From Acanthosepion esculentum (taxonomy: Eukaryota > Mollusca > Cephalopoda > Sepiida > Sepiidae): DNA of 64,000 nucleotides. A program made the position numbers and the translations under genes. Below are positions 43,076-54,132 of this stretch, piece by piece (position 1 is the stretch's first letter; the number at the start of each line of letters is the position of its first letter). Below the pieces are notes generated by a model that ran no database searches, was not told the DNA's origin, and worked only from the letters and a program-made list of their open reading frames with translations. The stretch is taken from positions 13,178,883-13,242,882 of the forward strand of contig OZ038496.1 of assembly GCA_964036315.1 (NCBI GenBank), written 5' to 3'.

Positions 43076-43079
43076 AATT

Positions 43080-43581
43080 GCTATATTTTTTCCAATTACA
43101 CATGACCCAGTTCACTTGTTAGTACTTCATATGTCCAATCCACCAAATCGATTCTTGCAGATTGACCACAGATTCTCAATTGGATTTAAATCACGAGAGT
43201 TTCCGGGCCAGTCAATCGTACTTTGATTTGATCACTGGTAAGGCATGCCAGCGTGTTCGTGCAGCGTTACAATTTTCAAACGCTGCCTTGGAGCATCGTC
43301 CAACACAGACAGTGACCATAGGACAACTAATCGACAGTCGAGACAATAGTGTCTGGGCGTAATGAATATCGGATGACGCAATATTTTTCAAGGCCCAAAA
43401 AAATGTCATCATACATCCCGAAAATAGATTCATATTACTGCACACCACTACAAATGACCTAATCTGAGGAAAAGATAGAAATCGATTACACCCTGTCACT
43501 CCGGGGGGGTCTGAAACTAACCGTACGGTGAAAGAAAGGAAACTAAAGTGGCTGTTTCAATTAATTTGAACAGAGGTGTAT
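43080..43581 (-). pseudogene. Tc1-like transposase 3' fragment
   Basis: The minus strand contains DWPGNSRDLNPIENLWSICK, the third catalytic block with its glutamate. The outer end ACACCTCTGTTCAAATTAAT and TGAAACA near 43580 looks like a Tc1 terminal repeat. Upstream domains are scrambled or missing. Confidence 0.75.
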
Positions 43582-44284
43582 CTATCTTCATTAAGAATTC
43601 ACGTTATCTAATGACAGGCACAAATCTTAACCTAAGCGTAACGAGCAATGGTTTTGAGTTGTCCAGTTCCTGGACTGGTTGAGAATCACCTTCAGAGAGA
43701 TTAGCATTTACTGTTATTTAACCCATAGCTGGATCGGTACTCGTACATTTGGTCGACGGGCATTTAACCAAATGGACATTTAGCCGAAAATTTAGTGGCT
43801 TACTTACATGTATGTCACCCTCTTTATCGTAATCTGTTATATATATTTATATGTATTTACTGTATTAATTTACAATTTTTCGTGTTTTTTGTTGTTTTTT
43901 TGTTTTTTTACAGTTTTTTTACAGTTTTTTATCTATTCTGTATATATTACTGTAAGATGATAAGTATTTTGAGAAAAAACTTTTAACATATGAAAGATCT
44001 TTCAATTTCGCTGATCAGTATCTTAAAGGGATGAACGAGCTTTTATCTTACTGTTAAATACGAATTTAAATAATTACGTGCCACTTTTTACCCAAATACA
44101 CTCAAATATTTTTCAAAATACTCATTTCAATAAACAAATATTGAAATAAGAAAACTTTTAACTTTAAATTTAGATTTGGTAATTTAATCACTTGAATTCA
44201 GTGGTAGTTATTAGTCCTATTCTACCTTATAATACTGCTAATTAAAATACTTATATTATTACTTGTTACTATTTTTACTTGTAC
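43582..44284. other. No recognised feature
   Basis: AT-rich with T-runs; nothing recognised. Confidence 0.5.
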
Positions 44285-44765
44285 TTTTCGCTGAAATGTC
44301 CGTCGGTCAAATGTCCGCTCGGCCAAATGTCCGTTCGGCCAAGCGTCTCTCGGCCAAATGTCCGTCGGCCAAATATGTCTCGGCCAAATGTCTCTCGGCC
44401 AAATGTTCGTCGGCCAAATGTCCGTCGGCCAAATGCCTCTCGGCCAAATGCCTCTCGGCCAAATCTCCGTCGGCCAAATCTCCGTTCGGCCAAATGTTCG
44501 TTCGGCCAAGCGTCTCTCGGCCAAATGTCCATCGGCCAAATATCTCTCGGCCAAATCTCCTTCTGCTAAATATCCGTTCGGCCAAATGTCCGTTCGGCCA
44601 AGCGTCTCTCGGCCAAATCTCCGTCGGCCAAATGTCCGTCGGCCAAATATCTCTCGGCCAAATCTCCTTCTGCTAAATATCCGTTCGGCCAAATGTTCGT
44701 TCGGCCAAGCGTCTCTCGGACAAATGTCCGTCGGCCAAATGTCTCTCAGCCAAATGTCCGACCAC
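44285..44765. repeat. About 17-19-bp minisatellite (CGGCCAAATGTCCGT)n
   Basis: About 27 units alternating CGGCCAAATGTCCGT and CGGCCAAATGTCTCT, with higher-order repetition (the run around CTCCTTCTGCTAAATATCCG occurs at 44550 and 44665). Open frames on both strands up to 156 codons (GRRTFGRR and SAKCPSAK types) are translations of the array. Confidence 0.95.
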
Positions 44766-44984
44766 CTTTTCTAAAGCTTACTTTTTCAGTGTGCCCACGT
44801 CGTACCCGAATGTGACACAAGGTCAGCTTAAAGTGAGTTTAACGGCAATACAGAACAAAAATTGCCCAAGCCCCCTCAGGCACCGGAGTACTGTCTCGGG
44901 AGAGGATCCACTGGGACTTGGGTTTAATATTAATTTCAACCTAGAACTCGGATACAAGTTACGATAGTTTTTCCAAGGAGGGTA
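44766..44984. other. Spacer with partial shared-tail match
   Basis: TGTGACACAAGGTCAGCTTA near 44810 resembles the complement of the SINE A tail; nothing else recognised. Confidence 0.35.
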
Positions 44985-45112
44985 CTTCGACGTAGTACAA
45001 TGGATAACATGTTTGTTTCGTTAGATCAATTGCGACTGAAAAGTGAATTCGATTCTCACTGAGAGCCCTATACTTTTTGCCTTGTGCCACATCTAAGCTA
45101 CGTTTAGAAAAT
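44985..45112 (+). mobile_element. tRNA-derived SINE A
   Basis: GTACAATGGATAACATGTTT, GAATTCGATTCTCACTGAG and GCCTTGTGCCACATCTAAGC are in family order. The head is diverged. Confidence 0.75.
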
Positions 45113-45257
45113 CGCCATACCTTTTCCAATGCTGTCTGCGCGTAAGTGAATGTAACGAACTTAACTAAAATTCAGTTTAGGTAACAAGGACGAAAGCCCG
45201 TCGAAAAATGCACAGGTACGCTATATTAAGGTGGTGGAGTGAAGCCAAGATGCCCGG

Positions 45258-45540
45258 TTAAGACTGGCGGTAATGCAGATTCTTCTTGGGGTTTTGCCAA
45301 GAATCACTAGATTCATAACAGAAGAACCAGACTATATTTGGCAGCTGTATCCGATGCACGGACGAAAGGTAGTCAAGATGTCCTGTGATTGTCAAATTTT
45401 CAAAACCTTGTATCTTCATTATTTGTCCTAGAAATTTCAACAGTCTCTTTTTGTTGTTACCATTTCCCTTAAAATATCCTCATTGATCCCATGGTATTCT
45501 CAGTATCCTTCTGTAGAACTACGTCTCTGTTGACTGTTTG
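45258..45540 (-). pseudogene. RTE-like C-terminal fragment
   Basis: Minus strand codons for VVLQKDTENTM-like and LLKFLGQIMKIQGFENLTIT then GHL match the MWFYRRILRIPW...KRQLKFLGHIMRxxGLENLxLTG segment of RTE elements, with frame changes. Confidence 0.65.
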
Positions 45541-45544
45541 ACCC

Positions 45545-46020
45545 TGGTTCCCGTACGATCACCGAAATTCTCTCACACTTCTTTCTTTAAAACAGGCTTT
45601 GTGTAGACATTTATTATTCTTTCATTCATTTTTTTCTTTCTTTCTATCTCCAAAATAACATCCATATTTTTTTCTTTCTAGTCTTTCTTTCCAGTCTCAC
45701 TTTCATGTCTAAGCCGAATTTAAACAACCTCGATCTGAGCTTTAATGGACGACCGCTTGGAAATAGCAGGTGCTGTCAGCTTGGATGTGCGGTTGGTGTA
45801 AAGAATAACAGATCAGAATTGTTAATCAGACAGCCAAGTTCCAATTCTAGTCGGGTTTGTTTATATTTACATACACGGAAATACCCTTGCGAAAGGCATG
45901 AAACCAACTCTTCCCCCATCTATGGGTTAATCAGGAAGAGTTGCATCACTAGATCATTACTATCTCTAAAAAAAGAATTATTTCAATCTAAATATATTTT
46001 ATGGCTTTAAATGACCTGGT
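45545..46020 (+). mobile_element. SINE B with 5S head interrupted
   Basis: The 5S-like start GGTTCCCGTACGATCACCGA (45547) breaks at 45568 and resumes at about 45748 (GACCGCTTGGAAATAGCAGG, TGCTGTCAGCTT). The intervening CT-rich 180 bp is an insertion or replacement. The tRNA-like module (GGTTGGTGTAAAGAATAACA, CAAGTTCCAATTC) and body (GGAAATACCCTTGCGAAAGG) follow, as in 47238-47620. Confidence 0.8.
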
Positions 46021-46209
46021 TGGTAGGTTGTAAAAGATGAATCAATTAATCAAACATCTCTGTTGCCTCAAGTCTTTTCTTTATCTGTGAGGAAATTATT
46101 GTGTCATTGTTTTAACATGACGGAATGTTTTCGGAACGTTTATGATTAAATTTTTAATTTGTGAATTTGTTTACATATTAAATAATCAATAGTGACATTT
46201 TATTTTTTG

Positions 46210-46765
46210 TATGAAAAATTGAAATATATTTTATTTTACATTTTACATTATACATTTTACATAATACATTTTACATTATGCATTTTACATTTCGCATTTT
46301 ATATTGAACATTTTACATTATACATTTTACATCATACATTTTACATTATATATTTTATATTATACATTTTACATCATACATTTTACATTTCGCATTTTGC
46401 ATTATACATTTTACATTTTTGATTACACATTTTACATTATGCATTTCACATTTTACATTATACATTTTACAATATACATTTTACATTTTACAATATACAT
46501 TTTACATTTTGCATTTTATATTGAACATTTTACATTATACATTTTACATCATAGATTTTATATTATACATTTTACATTATACATTTTACATTTCGCATTT
46601 TACATTATACATTTTACATTTTTGATTAGACATTTTACATTATGCATTTCACATTTTACATTATATATTTTATATTATATTTTTTACATTATACATTTTA
46701 CATTTTACATTTCGCATTGTACATTATACATTTTACATTTTGCATCTTATTTTATTTTTTGTAGG
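46210..46765. repeat. About 14-15-bp minisatellite (ACATTATACATTTT)n
   Basis: About 38 units with a higher-order period near 221 bp (TTATATTGAACATTTTACAT at 46297 and 46518). Frames rich in ILHYTFYI are translations of the array. Confidence 0.95.
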
Positions 46766-46769
46766 ATAA

Positions 46770-47025
46770 ATTGAAATAACCACCAAGCAGTGACACTAAA
46801 GGCATGGTAGTTTTTAAAATAATTTCTCACTTGTACACACAAATAACTGAATTTTGCTTATGGGGGCGTTACCTCCATTTAGACGATGCCTAGTTTTCAT
46901 CATAGTTTTCGGGCTTAAGTTTTGAAAACTGCAATGCCCTTAATGATTAAAAATCTTGCAAACTTTATCTTTCTTCATAAACTTATTAACGGACTATTTA
47001 CAATCATGTCCACAAGGTTTATATT
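46770..47025. other. No recognised feature
   Basis: Nothing recognised. Confidence 0.5.
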
Positions 47026-47027
47026 AG

Positions 47028-47130
47028 CCTGACACAAGGCCACAGTTTTGAAGCACATCGATTTGAACCTCAACAGAAATGGAAATGGTTTGCTTCATCA
47101 GCATGTTAACCAGCATTTTGCTGCACTTGT
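47028..47130 (-). mobile_element. tRNA-like SINE with shared tail
   Basis: The minus strand has ATGCTGGTTAACATGCTGAT, GAGGTTCAAATC, then the tail TGTGGCCTTGTGTCAGGCTA. The head differs from SINE A but the GGCCTTGTG tail is shared. Confidence 0.55.
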
Positions 47131-47237
47131 TGTTCTATTCCTGATAATATGAAATGACAGAATATTTTCAGAACGGTTATGATTAGCCCAGTGCTGGTGT
47201 AGGCGTCTCTGGGTTGTAATGGCATCTACAAAGTTTG

Positions 47238-47620
47238 CTTACGGACACATCACATTGAAATGCCGATTCCCATATGATCACCGAAGTTAAGCAATGTCGA
47301 ACCTGGTCATTACCTAGATGAGTGACCGTTTTGGGAATAAGAGGTGCTGTAAGCTTAAATATGCGGTTAGTGTAATGGATAATGGCTCAGAATTGTGAAT
47401 CAGAGAGCCGAGTTCCAATTAACTTTCAGTTCGTTGTATTCACTTACGCGTAAATACCCTTGGGAAAGGCATAAACCCATCACTTCTTTTCCTAACTATG
47501 GGTTAATCAGTAACACTTGTATCACTAAGCTATTAAAAAAAATTTTTTTTAAATTCTTACAATCTCAGAATATTTTCTAGTTTTAAATAACCTGCAAATA
47601 GTTGATAAGCCGTAGGAAAC
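47238..47620 (+). mobile_element. SINE B, best single-unit copy
   Basis: The 5S-like head (47238-47356: GATCACCGAAGTTAAGCAAT ... GGTGCTGTAAGCTT) is joined to a tRNA-like module (47362-47425: GGTTAGTGTAATGGATAATG, CGAGTTCCAATT), then the body TAAATACCCTTGGGAAAGGC. A 3' part includes TTTTAAATAACCTGCAAATA. Such 5S-plus-tRNA SINEs have two possible Pol III promoters. Confidence 0.85.
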
Positions 47621-47639
47621 GGATCAATCAATCTATGCT

Positions 47640-47765
47640 GACCTTAGTTAGACACAAGGCCACAAGTATAAGGCTTTTAATTAGTATCGAACTCACTACG
47701 CAATAATAATGGTCAACCAGGCTAGCTCGCTAAACATTACACCGAAGTGAGGAGCTGGGCTTTGA
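47640..47765 (-). mobile_element. tRNA-like SINE with shared tail
   Basis: The complement shows GTGTAATGTTTAGCGAGCTA, GAGTTCGATACTAAT and CTTGTGGCCTTGTGTCTAAC. Related to SINE A with a different 3' extension. Confidence 0.6.
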
Positions 47766-47767
47766 TT

Positions 47768-48230
47768 GTGCACATGTCAAAATGTATAGGGCACCCAGTG
47801 AGGATCGGACTCACTACTTAGTAGTAGAGATTTTCCAAGCGTAGCTTAGATGTGGCACAAAGCCGAAAGTATGGGGCACCCAGTGAGGATCGAACTCACT
47901 ACTCAGTCGTAATCGTTCTAGCAAGACAAGCTTTCTAACCATTACAACACCTCGAAGTGTCCCAGTTATTTTCTAAGCGTTGTTCAGATGTGGCACAAGT
48001 ATGGGGCACCTAGTGAGGATCGAACTCACTTTTCAGTCGTAACTGATCTAGAGAGAGAAGCTTGCTAACAATTACACCACGACAAGGTGCCCCAATTTTC
48101 CAAGCGTAGCTTAGATGTGGCACAAGGCCGAAAGTAGGACCACCCAGTGAGTATCGAACTCACAACTCAGTCGTAATTATTCTAGCGGGAAAAGCTTGTT
48201 AACCATTACACCGCTCCGAGGTACCTAACT
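47768..48230 (-). mobile_element. SINE A tandem array (three complete units plus a partial)
   Basis: A partial unit at 47768-47822 and complete units at about 47823-47963, 47966-48095 and 48096-48228 all face the minus strand. Each carries GTAATGGTTARCAAGCTT, GAGTTCGATCCTCACT and a GCCACATCTAAGCTACGCTT tail (mutated in some). The pattern mimics a tRNA gene cluster but the units lack paired acceptor stems. Confidence 0.85.
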
Positions 48231-48382
48231 ACATACTAGTAAAGGTGAATAGGCTTAGCCCACGCTGAAATACTCTCTTTAGTTTCAGCCCATTGGAAAT
48301 TAGCTGACAGTGCTTTGTGAGGATTGAACTCACTAATCAGCTATTCATTATCCTATGCCGAAGCGCATAGCTTAGCTTTTGA

Positions 48383-48990
48383 GGTTCACAATATGAGTAG
48401 ATAGGTTTGCTTATCGTCCTGTTCATACATCTCCCCGGTCTTTTAAACGTGTGTAGAGTTTTATTCTTTGTTTCCTGTTTAGGATAGGTTTGCTTATCGT
48501 CCTGTTCATACACCTCACAGTCTTTTAAACATGTGTAGAGGTTATTTCTTTCTTTCCTGTTTAGGATAGGTTTGCTTAAAGTCTTCTTTACATACCACCC
48601 CGGTCTTTTAAACATATGTAGAGGTTTATTCTTTGTTTCCTGTTTAGGATAGGCTTGTTTATCGTCCTTTTCATACATCTCCCCGGTCATTTTAAACATG
48701 TGTAGAGGTTTATTCTTTGTTTCCTGTTTAGGATAGGTTTGCTTATCGTCCTGTTCATACATCTCCCGGTCTTTTAAACATGTGTAGAGGTTTATTCTTT
48801 GTTTCCTGTTTAGGAAAGATTTGCTTATTGTCCTGTTCATACACCTCCCCGTTCTTTTAAACATGTGTAGAGGTTTATTCTTTGTTTCCTGTTTAGGATA
48901 GGTTTGCTTATCGTCTTGTTCACACCCCTCCCCGGTCTTTATACATATGTAGAGGTTTATTTTTTGTTTCCTGTTTAGGATTAGGTTTCC
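48383..48990. repeat. About 82-bp minisatellite, seven to eight units
   Basis: Unit GATAGGTTTGCTTATCGTCC...CTCCCCGGTCTTTTAAACAT...TTTGTTTCCTGTTTAG, with spacing of 81-84 bp. The 240-codon minus-strand frame (KPLHMFKRPG motif) results from the repeat and indels that mostly preserve frame over a few units. Confidence 0.92.
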
Positions 48991-49204
48991 GGTTGCTTCC
49001 CAAATCTTTTCCTTACCTTTCACTTCCGGTTTCCCCTTGCATCTTAGTAATATTACCACCGTTTCTGAAGCTCCACGTCACTATAATATTGGCTCGCTAC
49101 TTTTCTTGCTTCTTCTTGTTTTACCGTTTAATTTCTTTGAAGACAAGCTTTTAATTGGTCCAAAAGCAACGTCACATATGTTAACTTTTACCTATTACGA
49201 GGCG

Positions 49205-49310
49205 CTGATCTCAGTTTTGACACAAGACGATAAATATGAGGCACTCTGTGAAGATCGTACTCACTGCTTAATAATAAAAATGCTCACCTAGTCTAACTTA
49301 CTTTACCTTT
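49205..49310 (-). mobile_element. Diverged SINE A-like relic
   Basis: TTTTGACACAAGACGATAAA and GAAGATCGTACTCACTGCTT are a decayed tail and B-box region (complement). Confidence 0.45.
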
Positions 49311-49735
49311 CCCCGACGTCGAGTAACCCATCTCCATCTTGTTTTATCTTCTTCTGCGTTTCTTTCTGCAAACGAAAGCATCCTTTTCTCTTTTTTAAGT
49401 GCTCCTGACAGGAGGGGATGAGGTCACAATAACGCGCGAATATGACCCAGTACTTTTACAGTATTTGTTCAGTATTCTAATCGTGGGCCAGGCGAATGCA
49501 ATTCTCTTTCCAATGGCATCCATTGTTGGTCCGGCGTCAGAGATGCGATCAGCCCCAAAAGCACCTGTCACCACCAGCTGTGAAGGGACGGTTTGCAAGG
49601 GAAATGTGGGAATTTCGGGTGATGACACACACATCCCCACCCTCTCCTGGAATAATCATTAGTCAGTAACTCTACTATTGAGCTTGGTTGAAAAATTACA
49701 CATCAAATATTTAACGATGCATAATGTATACGCAT
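49311..49735. other. Unrecognised; GC-richer open frames
   Basis: 49395-49662 is open on both strands for over 80 codons (plus MLLTGGDEVTITREYDPVLL; minus MGMCVSSPEIPTFPLQTVPS) and not low-complexity. I recognise neither product; it may be an eroded coding relic. Confidence 0.3.
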
Positions 49736-49739
49736 GATA

Positions 49740-50500
49740 ATGTTAAGAAAGAAACAAAGAAAGAAATGAAGAAAGAAATGAAGAAAGAAATGAAGAAAGA
49801 AAGGATATTTGAAACAAAGACAAAGGAGGAAATACTTCGTGGGTAGATCAAGATGACAAAAAAATAAGAATAGGTTGGGTTTATCAAAAAGAAACATTTC
49901 TGGTTTAAAGAAAGAAAGAAAGAAAACTAAGAAAGAAAGAAAGAAAGAAAGACAGACAGAAAGATAACATCGATAAAAATACAGAAACGTTTTATGTGGA
50001 CGCGGGAAAAAAGAAATCATGAAAGTAAACGAAATTATTTAAGGAAAAAAAGGCGGAAAAAGAAAGAAAAAGATAAAATGAAGTAGAAAATAAAGGAAAG
50101 ATAAGTCATCTTTAAAGAAAGGAAGTTAGTTAAGAAAGAAAGAAGAAAGAAAGAACGAAAGAAAGAAAAAAAGAAAGAAAGAAAGAATGGTTTTATGAAG
50201 AGGTGAGAAAGAAAGCAATGATATATTATTCACAGATAAATAAAAGATAAGAAAAAGAAGGAAATAATGAAGTAGAAAAAGAAGTCACGTTACAAGAAAG
50301 AAAGAAAGAAAGAAAGAAAGAATGAATGAATGAATGAATGAATGAGAGAAAGAAAGAGAGAAAGGAACAAGTCAGTCGCATAAATAGAGAAATAATACGA
50401 AAAGGAAATACCGAAAAATTGATTAAACAGAAAAAAAAGGCAAAAATGGAAAAAGAATGAAAATAAAATAAATTGACTAAGAAAATGAAGAAAGAAGACC
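49740..50500. repeat. Polypurine (GAAA)n tract 2
   Basis: About 760 bp dominated by GAAA/GAAAGAAA words on the plus strand, less pure than the 27.8-kb tract. It includes a GAAT run near 50320-50345. Confidence 0.92.
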
Positions 50501-51170
50501 CAAATCAAAATACATATTTATATTAGAGTCATGAAATCACTTGTTCAATAAATTAATATCAGCCAAAGGCGGGCATTGACTTTTCTATTCCAGTCCAGCT
50601 GTACATTGTTTTCCACTCAAATGGTTGACGGCCAAAGCAGTCGGTAATCTTCGGAAGGCTTCGGCCGGGCCGACCAACGTGACGAGTGGAAAGTCTATTG
50701 ATTAAACAAAGTCGCACAAATGGACTGCAAAGTTTTCATGTAAATCACTTTTATTTATGGTGTATGAATTTACTGTGACGTTTGCTCCTTATTTCTTTTC
50801 GGCTTTTCTACTTTCTTTCTTTCCTCTCATTGATTTTCCCGCCCTGAATCAGTTTATTTTAATCAACAAACCGCTTGACGACATTGGAAGGTTTCGTAAA
50901 TATGGCGTTTTGCCTGGCTAGCATTAGTCCGACCAATACTAAAAGCAACCCACCACTTACCCCACACATACCACCACCTACCCCGCACACATCAAAACCA
51001 CCACCACAACCTCACCTACCCCCACACACGAACAGCAACAACAGCAATTGTTTTGCAAAAATGAAACTTTTTCTGGAAGGTAACTCATTTAAGGTAGTCT
51101 TTTTGCTTAGTATTAAGATAAAGAGAAGTAATAATAAAAATAAACACATTATAATTAAATGTGAGAAAAT
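50501..51170. other. No recognised gene
   Basis: 50640-50690 includes GGAAGGCTTCGGCCGGGCCG, a GC-rich potential hairpin. 50945-51045 is a C/A-rich, proline-rich-in-translation stretch. Nothing supported. Confidence 0.4.
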
Positions 51171-51225
51171 TATATATATATATATATAAATTTTTTATTT
51201 ATATCAATAATCATTTTAAAGGAAA

Positions 51226-51345
51226 GAAGTATGGAAAAGTGGAAATGGTTCTCGTGCGACGCGTTTCGTCCTTGGGGAATTCATCTACGAAGACCTAAAG
51301 GACGAAACGCGTCGCACGAGAACCATTTCCACTTTTCCATACTTC
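51226..51345. repeat. 48-bp perfect inverted repeat with hammerhead 3' halves
   Basis: Arms 51226-51273 and 51298-51345 are exact reverse complements. Each arm carries GGACGAAACGCGTCGCACGA, i.e. the stem II 3' strand, GAAAC, minimal stem III (CG/CG), a GTC triplet and stem I of a hammerhead. On the minus strand the loop supplies TAGATGAATTCC, a CTGATGAGTCC-like first half with two core changes. A TA run lies about 40 bp upstream. Confidence 0.65.
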
Positions 51346-51424
51346 CTTCCCCTAAAATAACTGAATGTTCAGAGTTATCTTTCTGTCTCAGAAAGGTAAG
51401 CTTAAACATGTAAATTCTTTTATA

Positions 51425-51705
51425 TATAACAACAATGTTTTAAAATGTCTATAAGAGGAAGGTTTTAAAATGTCTATAACAGCAAGGGTTTAAAATGTCT
51501 ATAACAGCAAGGTTTTAAAATGTCGATAACAGCAAGGTTTTAAAATGTCTATAACAGCAAGGTGTTAAAATGTCTATAACAGCAAGGGTTTAAAATGTCT
51601 ATAACAGCAAGGTTTTAAAATTTCCATAACAACAAGGTTTTAAAATGTCTATAACAAGGTTTTAAAGTATCTAAATGGTAACTTTTTAGAATTATTATTA
51701 TAAAA
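51425..51705. repeat. About 25-bp minisatellite
   Basis: About ten units of TTTTAAAATGTCTATAACAG CAAGG. Confidence 0.92.
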
Positions 51706-52039
51706 GCAATGTTTTAAAATATTTAGACTCTAATTTTTTAAAAATTTATTTCTCTAAATTAAGTTGCCTCCCTTAGATAAGATTAATCTTTGAATCATCA
51801 GAGCGCGTTCCATGCCCATGTACAAGAAATTCATAACTAACAATTACATTTATTTTTGTCTTAGTAATCTACCCCTGAAGATGATCTTGGGTGAGATTGA
51901 AAGTACTTTGGAAAATAGAAAAGAAATGAAAAAGCTACTACGCTTAATGAGTTTAACAAGAACATTAAGAAATTGATCCGTGAATTTGAATGGAGTAAAA
52001 TAAAAATAGACAGACATATATCTAGATTATTCAACCAAA

Positions 52040-52190
<151 letters not shown>

Positions 52191-52639
52191 CATATTTTCA
52201 TTCAAAAAGGTATCATGTCGATTAGTTTTCGTTGTGTTCCTTTCGAGTTCACGGATTAATTTCTTGGTAGGCTTAGAAAATTGATTAAGAAAAGTACCAA
52301 AATTTTCATTGAAATAGTTTTTATTTTCACAAGTACTTTCAATCTCTTCCGGGACCATCTTCAGGGGATTAAGTTGTCTATGAGTATTTGTATGTGTTTT
52401 TGTAGATTCAAAACATTTCGACTGTTCGTTTTTACTACTTATGCAGCGTTTTAGATTTCAAAGTTCAAAGTTTACGTGTTTTGTTTTGTTTTTTGCTTTG
52501 TTTTTTGCTTTTTTTTGTTGCTTTTTTTTTGGTCGGGGTCCAGTATAGAGGAAGTAACTTTTCCATTTTTGCTTATACATATATATATATTTTAAATGCT
52601 TATAAAAAAGAGTATGAGTATAGCAACAAATTTGTTGCT

Positions 52640-53215
52640 ATACTCACAGCTGACTTTATTTATTTTGGGCTTTAATTCTCTTATATAAAGGGCTTCAAGT
52701 ACTTTTAGTTTTTGCTTATTATTGTTATTATGAAATATAGATGTATTTTCAACCAACATCCGTCTAATCTGCGAATGTGAGCATAAATGTTCCTTTAAAT
52801 TTTGAGTTTTGAACTGTTCTCAGCCAAATGAAATGTAAGCCTTTTTGTTAACATTGTCGTAGTAAAGACAACGTACGTATTGACATTTTTATCAAAGATA
52901 CAATCTCCTAAAGGACATTTAAATTGATATACAATGTTGGCCTTTTCCAAGATGCTAGTTGGCGGAAAATAATTGTTTTGGACAACTAGGTTGGTTGTAT
53001 TAAATTTAGTATAGTATACAATTAATTTTATTTTTTTCTTTACTTGGATCAGTGGGGAATATATTAGTGTTTATGAGTTTCTTTTATAATTTTTCCCTCT
53101 GTTTATAATTAAAATGCATTTGATTAGAATATAGTAATTCGATATGTTTAAAGTCATTTGATGATGTACTGTATTCATTTTCATGTATGTTAATATTCCT
53201 AACAGCTTGTCTAAT
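52640..53215 (-). pseudogene. Penelope-like GIY-YIG endonuclease domain
   Basis: From 53215 the minus strand reads IRQAVRNINIHENEYS and later YSNQMHFNYKQREKL. After several stops comes NIVYQFKCPLGDCIFDKNVN, TYVVFTTTMLTKRLTFHLAE, then with a one-base frame change HLCSHSQIRRMLVENTSI and KVLEALYIRELKPKIN. VYxFxCP...YVVFTT...RLTFH...LEALYIRxLKP is the GIY-YIG nuclease fold found at the C-terminus of Penelope-like proteins, with YVVF in place of YIGx. The enzyme nicks target DNA to prime reverse transcription. The copy is dead: stops, one frameshift and no reverse transcriptase domain. Confidence 0.85.
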
Positions 53216-53221
53216 TTAGAC

Positions 53222-53382
53222 AGTATATATATATATATATATCAAACAGCTCTCACCTAACATCAACCTCACCTTGTCTAACAATGGAAGTGGCTTGCTG
53301 AAAGTCTTTTAAAAATAAAAAGTCGCCCACTCGAATTCTAGCCATGCCCAACACACGACGAATGAGAATTAACGCTCCGACT

Positions 53383-53443
<61 letters not shown>
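53222..53443. repeat. TA microsatellites around a short unassigned segment
   Basis: TA runs at 53224-53242 and 53386-53443 flank 53243-53385, which contains GTTAATTCTCATTCGTCGTG on the minus strand, possibly a degraded tRNA-like head. Another short TA run is at 53649-53670. Confidence 0.6.
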
Positions 53444-53449
<6 letters not shown>

Positions 53450-53739
53450 TATTTTTTTTAATCATAATTATTTTCTAAAAAAATATGATTAAAAAATTTT
53501 AAAAAATAAATAAAAATAAAAAATAATTAAAAAATATTTATAATTTAAGCTCTACATCTGTATGGAGCAGTGTTTTTAAAAAATAAAAACAAAAATACTA
53601 AAGAACTCCGGATAATTTACCTAACGTGTTCTTTCCTATTTTTCTTCATATATATATATATATATATATAACATTTAATTTGTTTTATTTATATATGTGT
53701 GTGTGCATGTGTGTGTGTGTGTATTAATCATGTCAACCC

Positions 53740-54030
53740 CAAGTAAGGTGATAAAGCCACTAAGACGTGAGGGTTACTGAGAGTGAAGGAAAATTAGAAA
53801 ACATTAATGCGAATGAGAAGAAAGGACAATAAAAGAGCTGAAATCAGGGTGACAAATGATGGCGATTGAGGCTGAATTAAATTTTTTGAAAATCGTAGGC
53901 GGCAGGGAAGAAGCCGTAAGAGATTGCATCTAGCGATTTCAGCAGTAAAATGATGAGACCTAACTGCCAATCAGGTAGTACGTTTAAATTGATGCAGTCG
54001 AGGTACCAAGGAGGAGAGCTCATTAGAACA
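53740..54030 (+). repeat. Dispersed repeat H, copy 3
   Basis: AAGGTGATAAAGCCACTAAG, ACGTGAGGGTTACTGAGAGT, then AGAACAATTGCTATGTATTT near 54025. It shares order with 57075-57465 over about 290 bp. Confidence 0.65.
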
Positions 54031-54061
54031 ATTGCTATGTATTTATCGAAAAGACATAGCG

Positions 54062-54082
54062 AAGCATGCATGCACACGCACA

Positions 54083-54132
<50 letters not shown>
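54062..54132. repeat. (CA)n-(TA)n microsatellite
   Basis: CA repeats to 54120 and a short TA run to 54132, ending at the left terminus of the mariner derivative. Confidence 0.92.

Noticed and set aside
44222..44774. Arginine/glycine-rich and serine/lysine-rich proteins on both strands
   Set aside because: Both come from the CGGCCAAATGTCCGT minisatellite, which lacks stop codons in several phases.
47768..48230. tRNA gene cluster
   Set aside because: A and B boxes are present but acceptor and T stems do not pair, and each unit continues into the SINE A tail.
48383..48990. CRISPR array
   Set aside because: Whole units are repeated with no unique spacers, and the context is a eukaryotic genome.
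48337..49059. 240-codon open frame, minus strand
   Set aside because: It is a translation of the 82-bp minisatellite; repeats shift frame at unit boundaries and no start context or domain is seen.
49395..49662. Small conserved gene or exon
   Set aside because: Open on both strands and not low-complexity, but no recognisable domain, splice context or homologous copy in the window.
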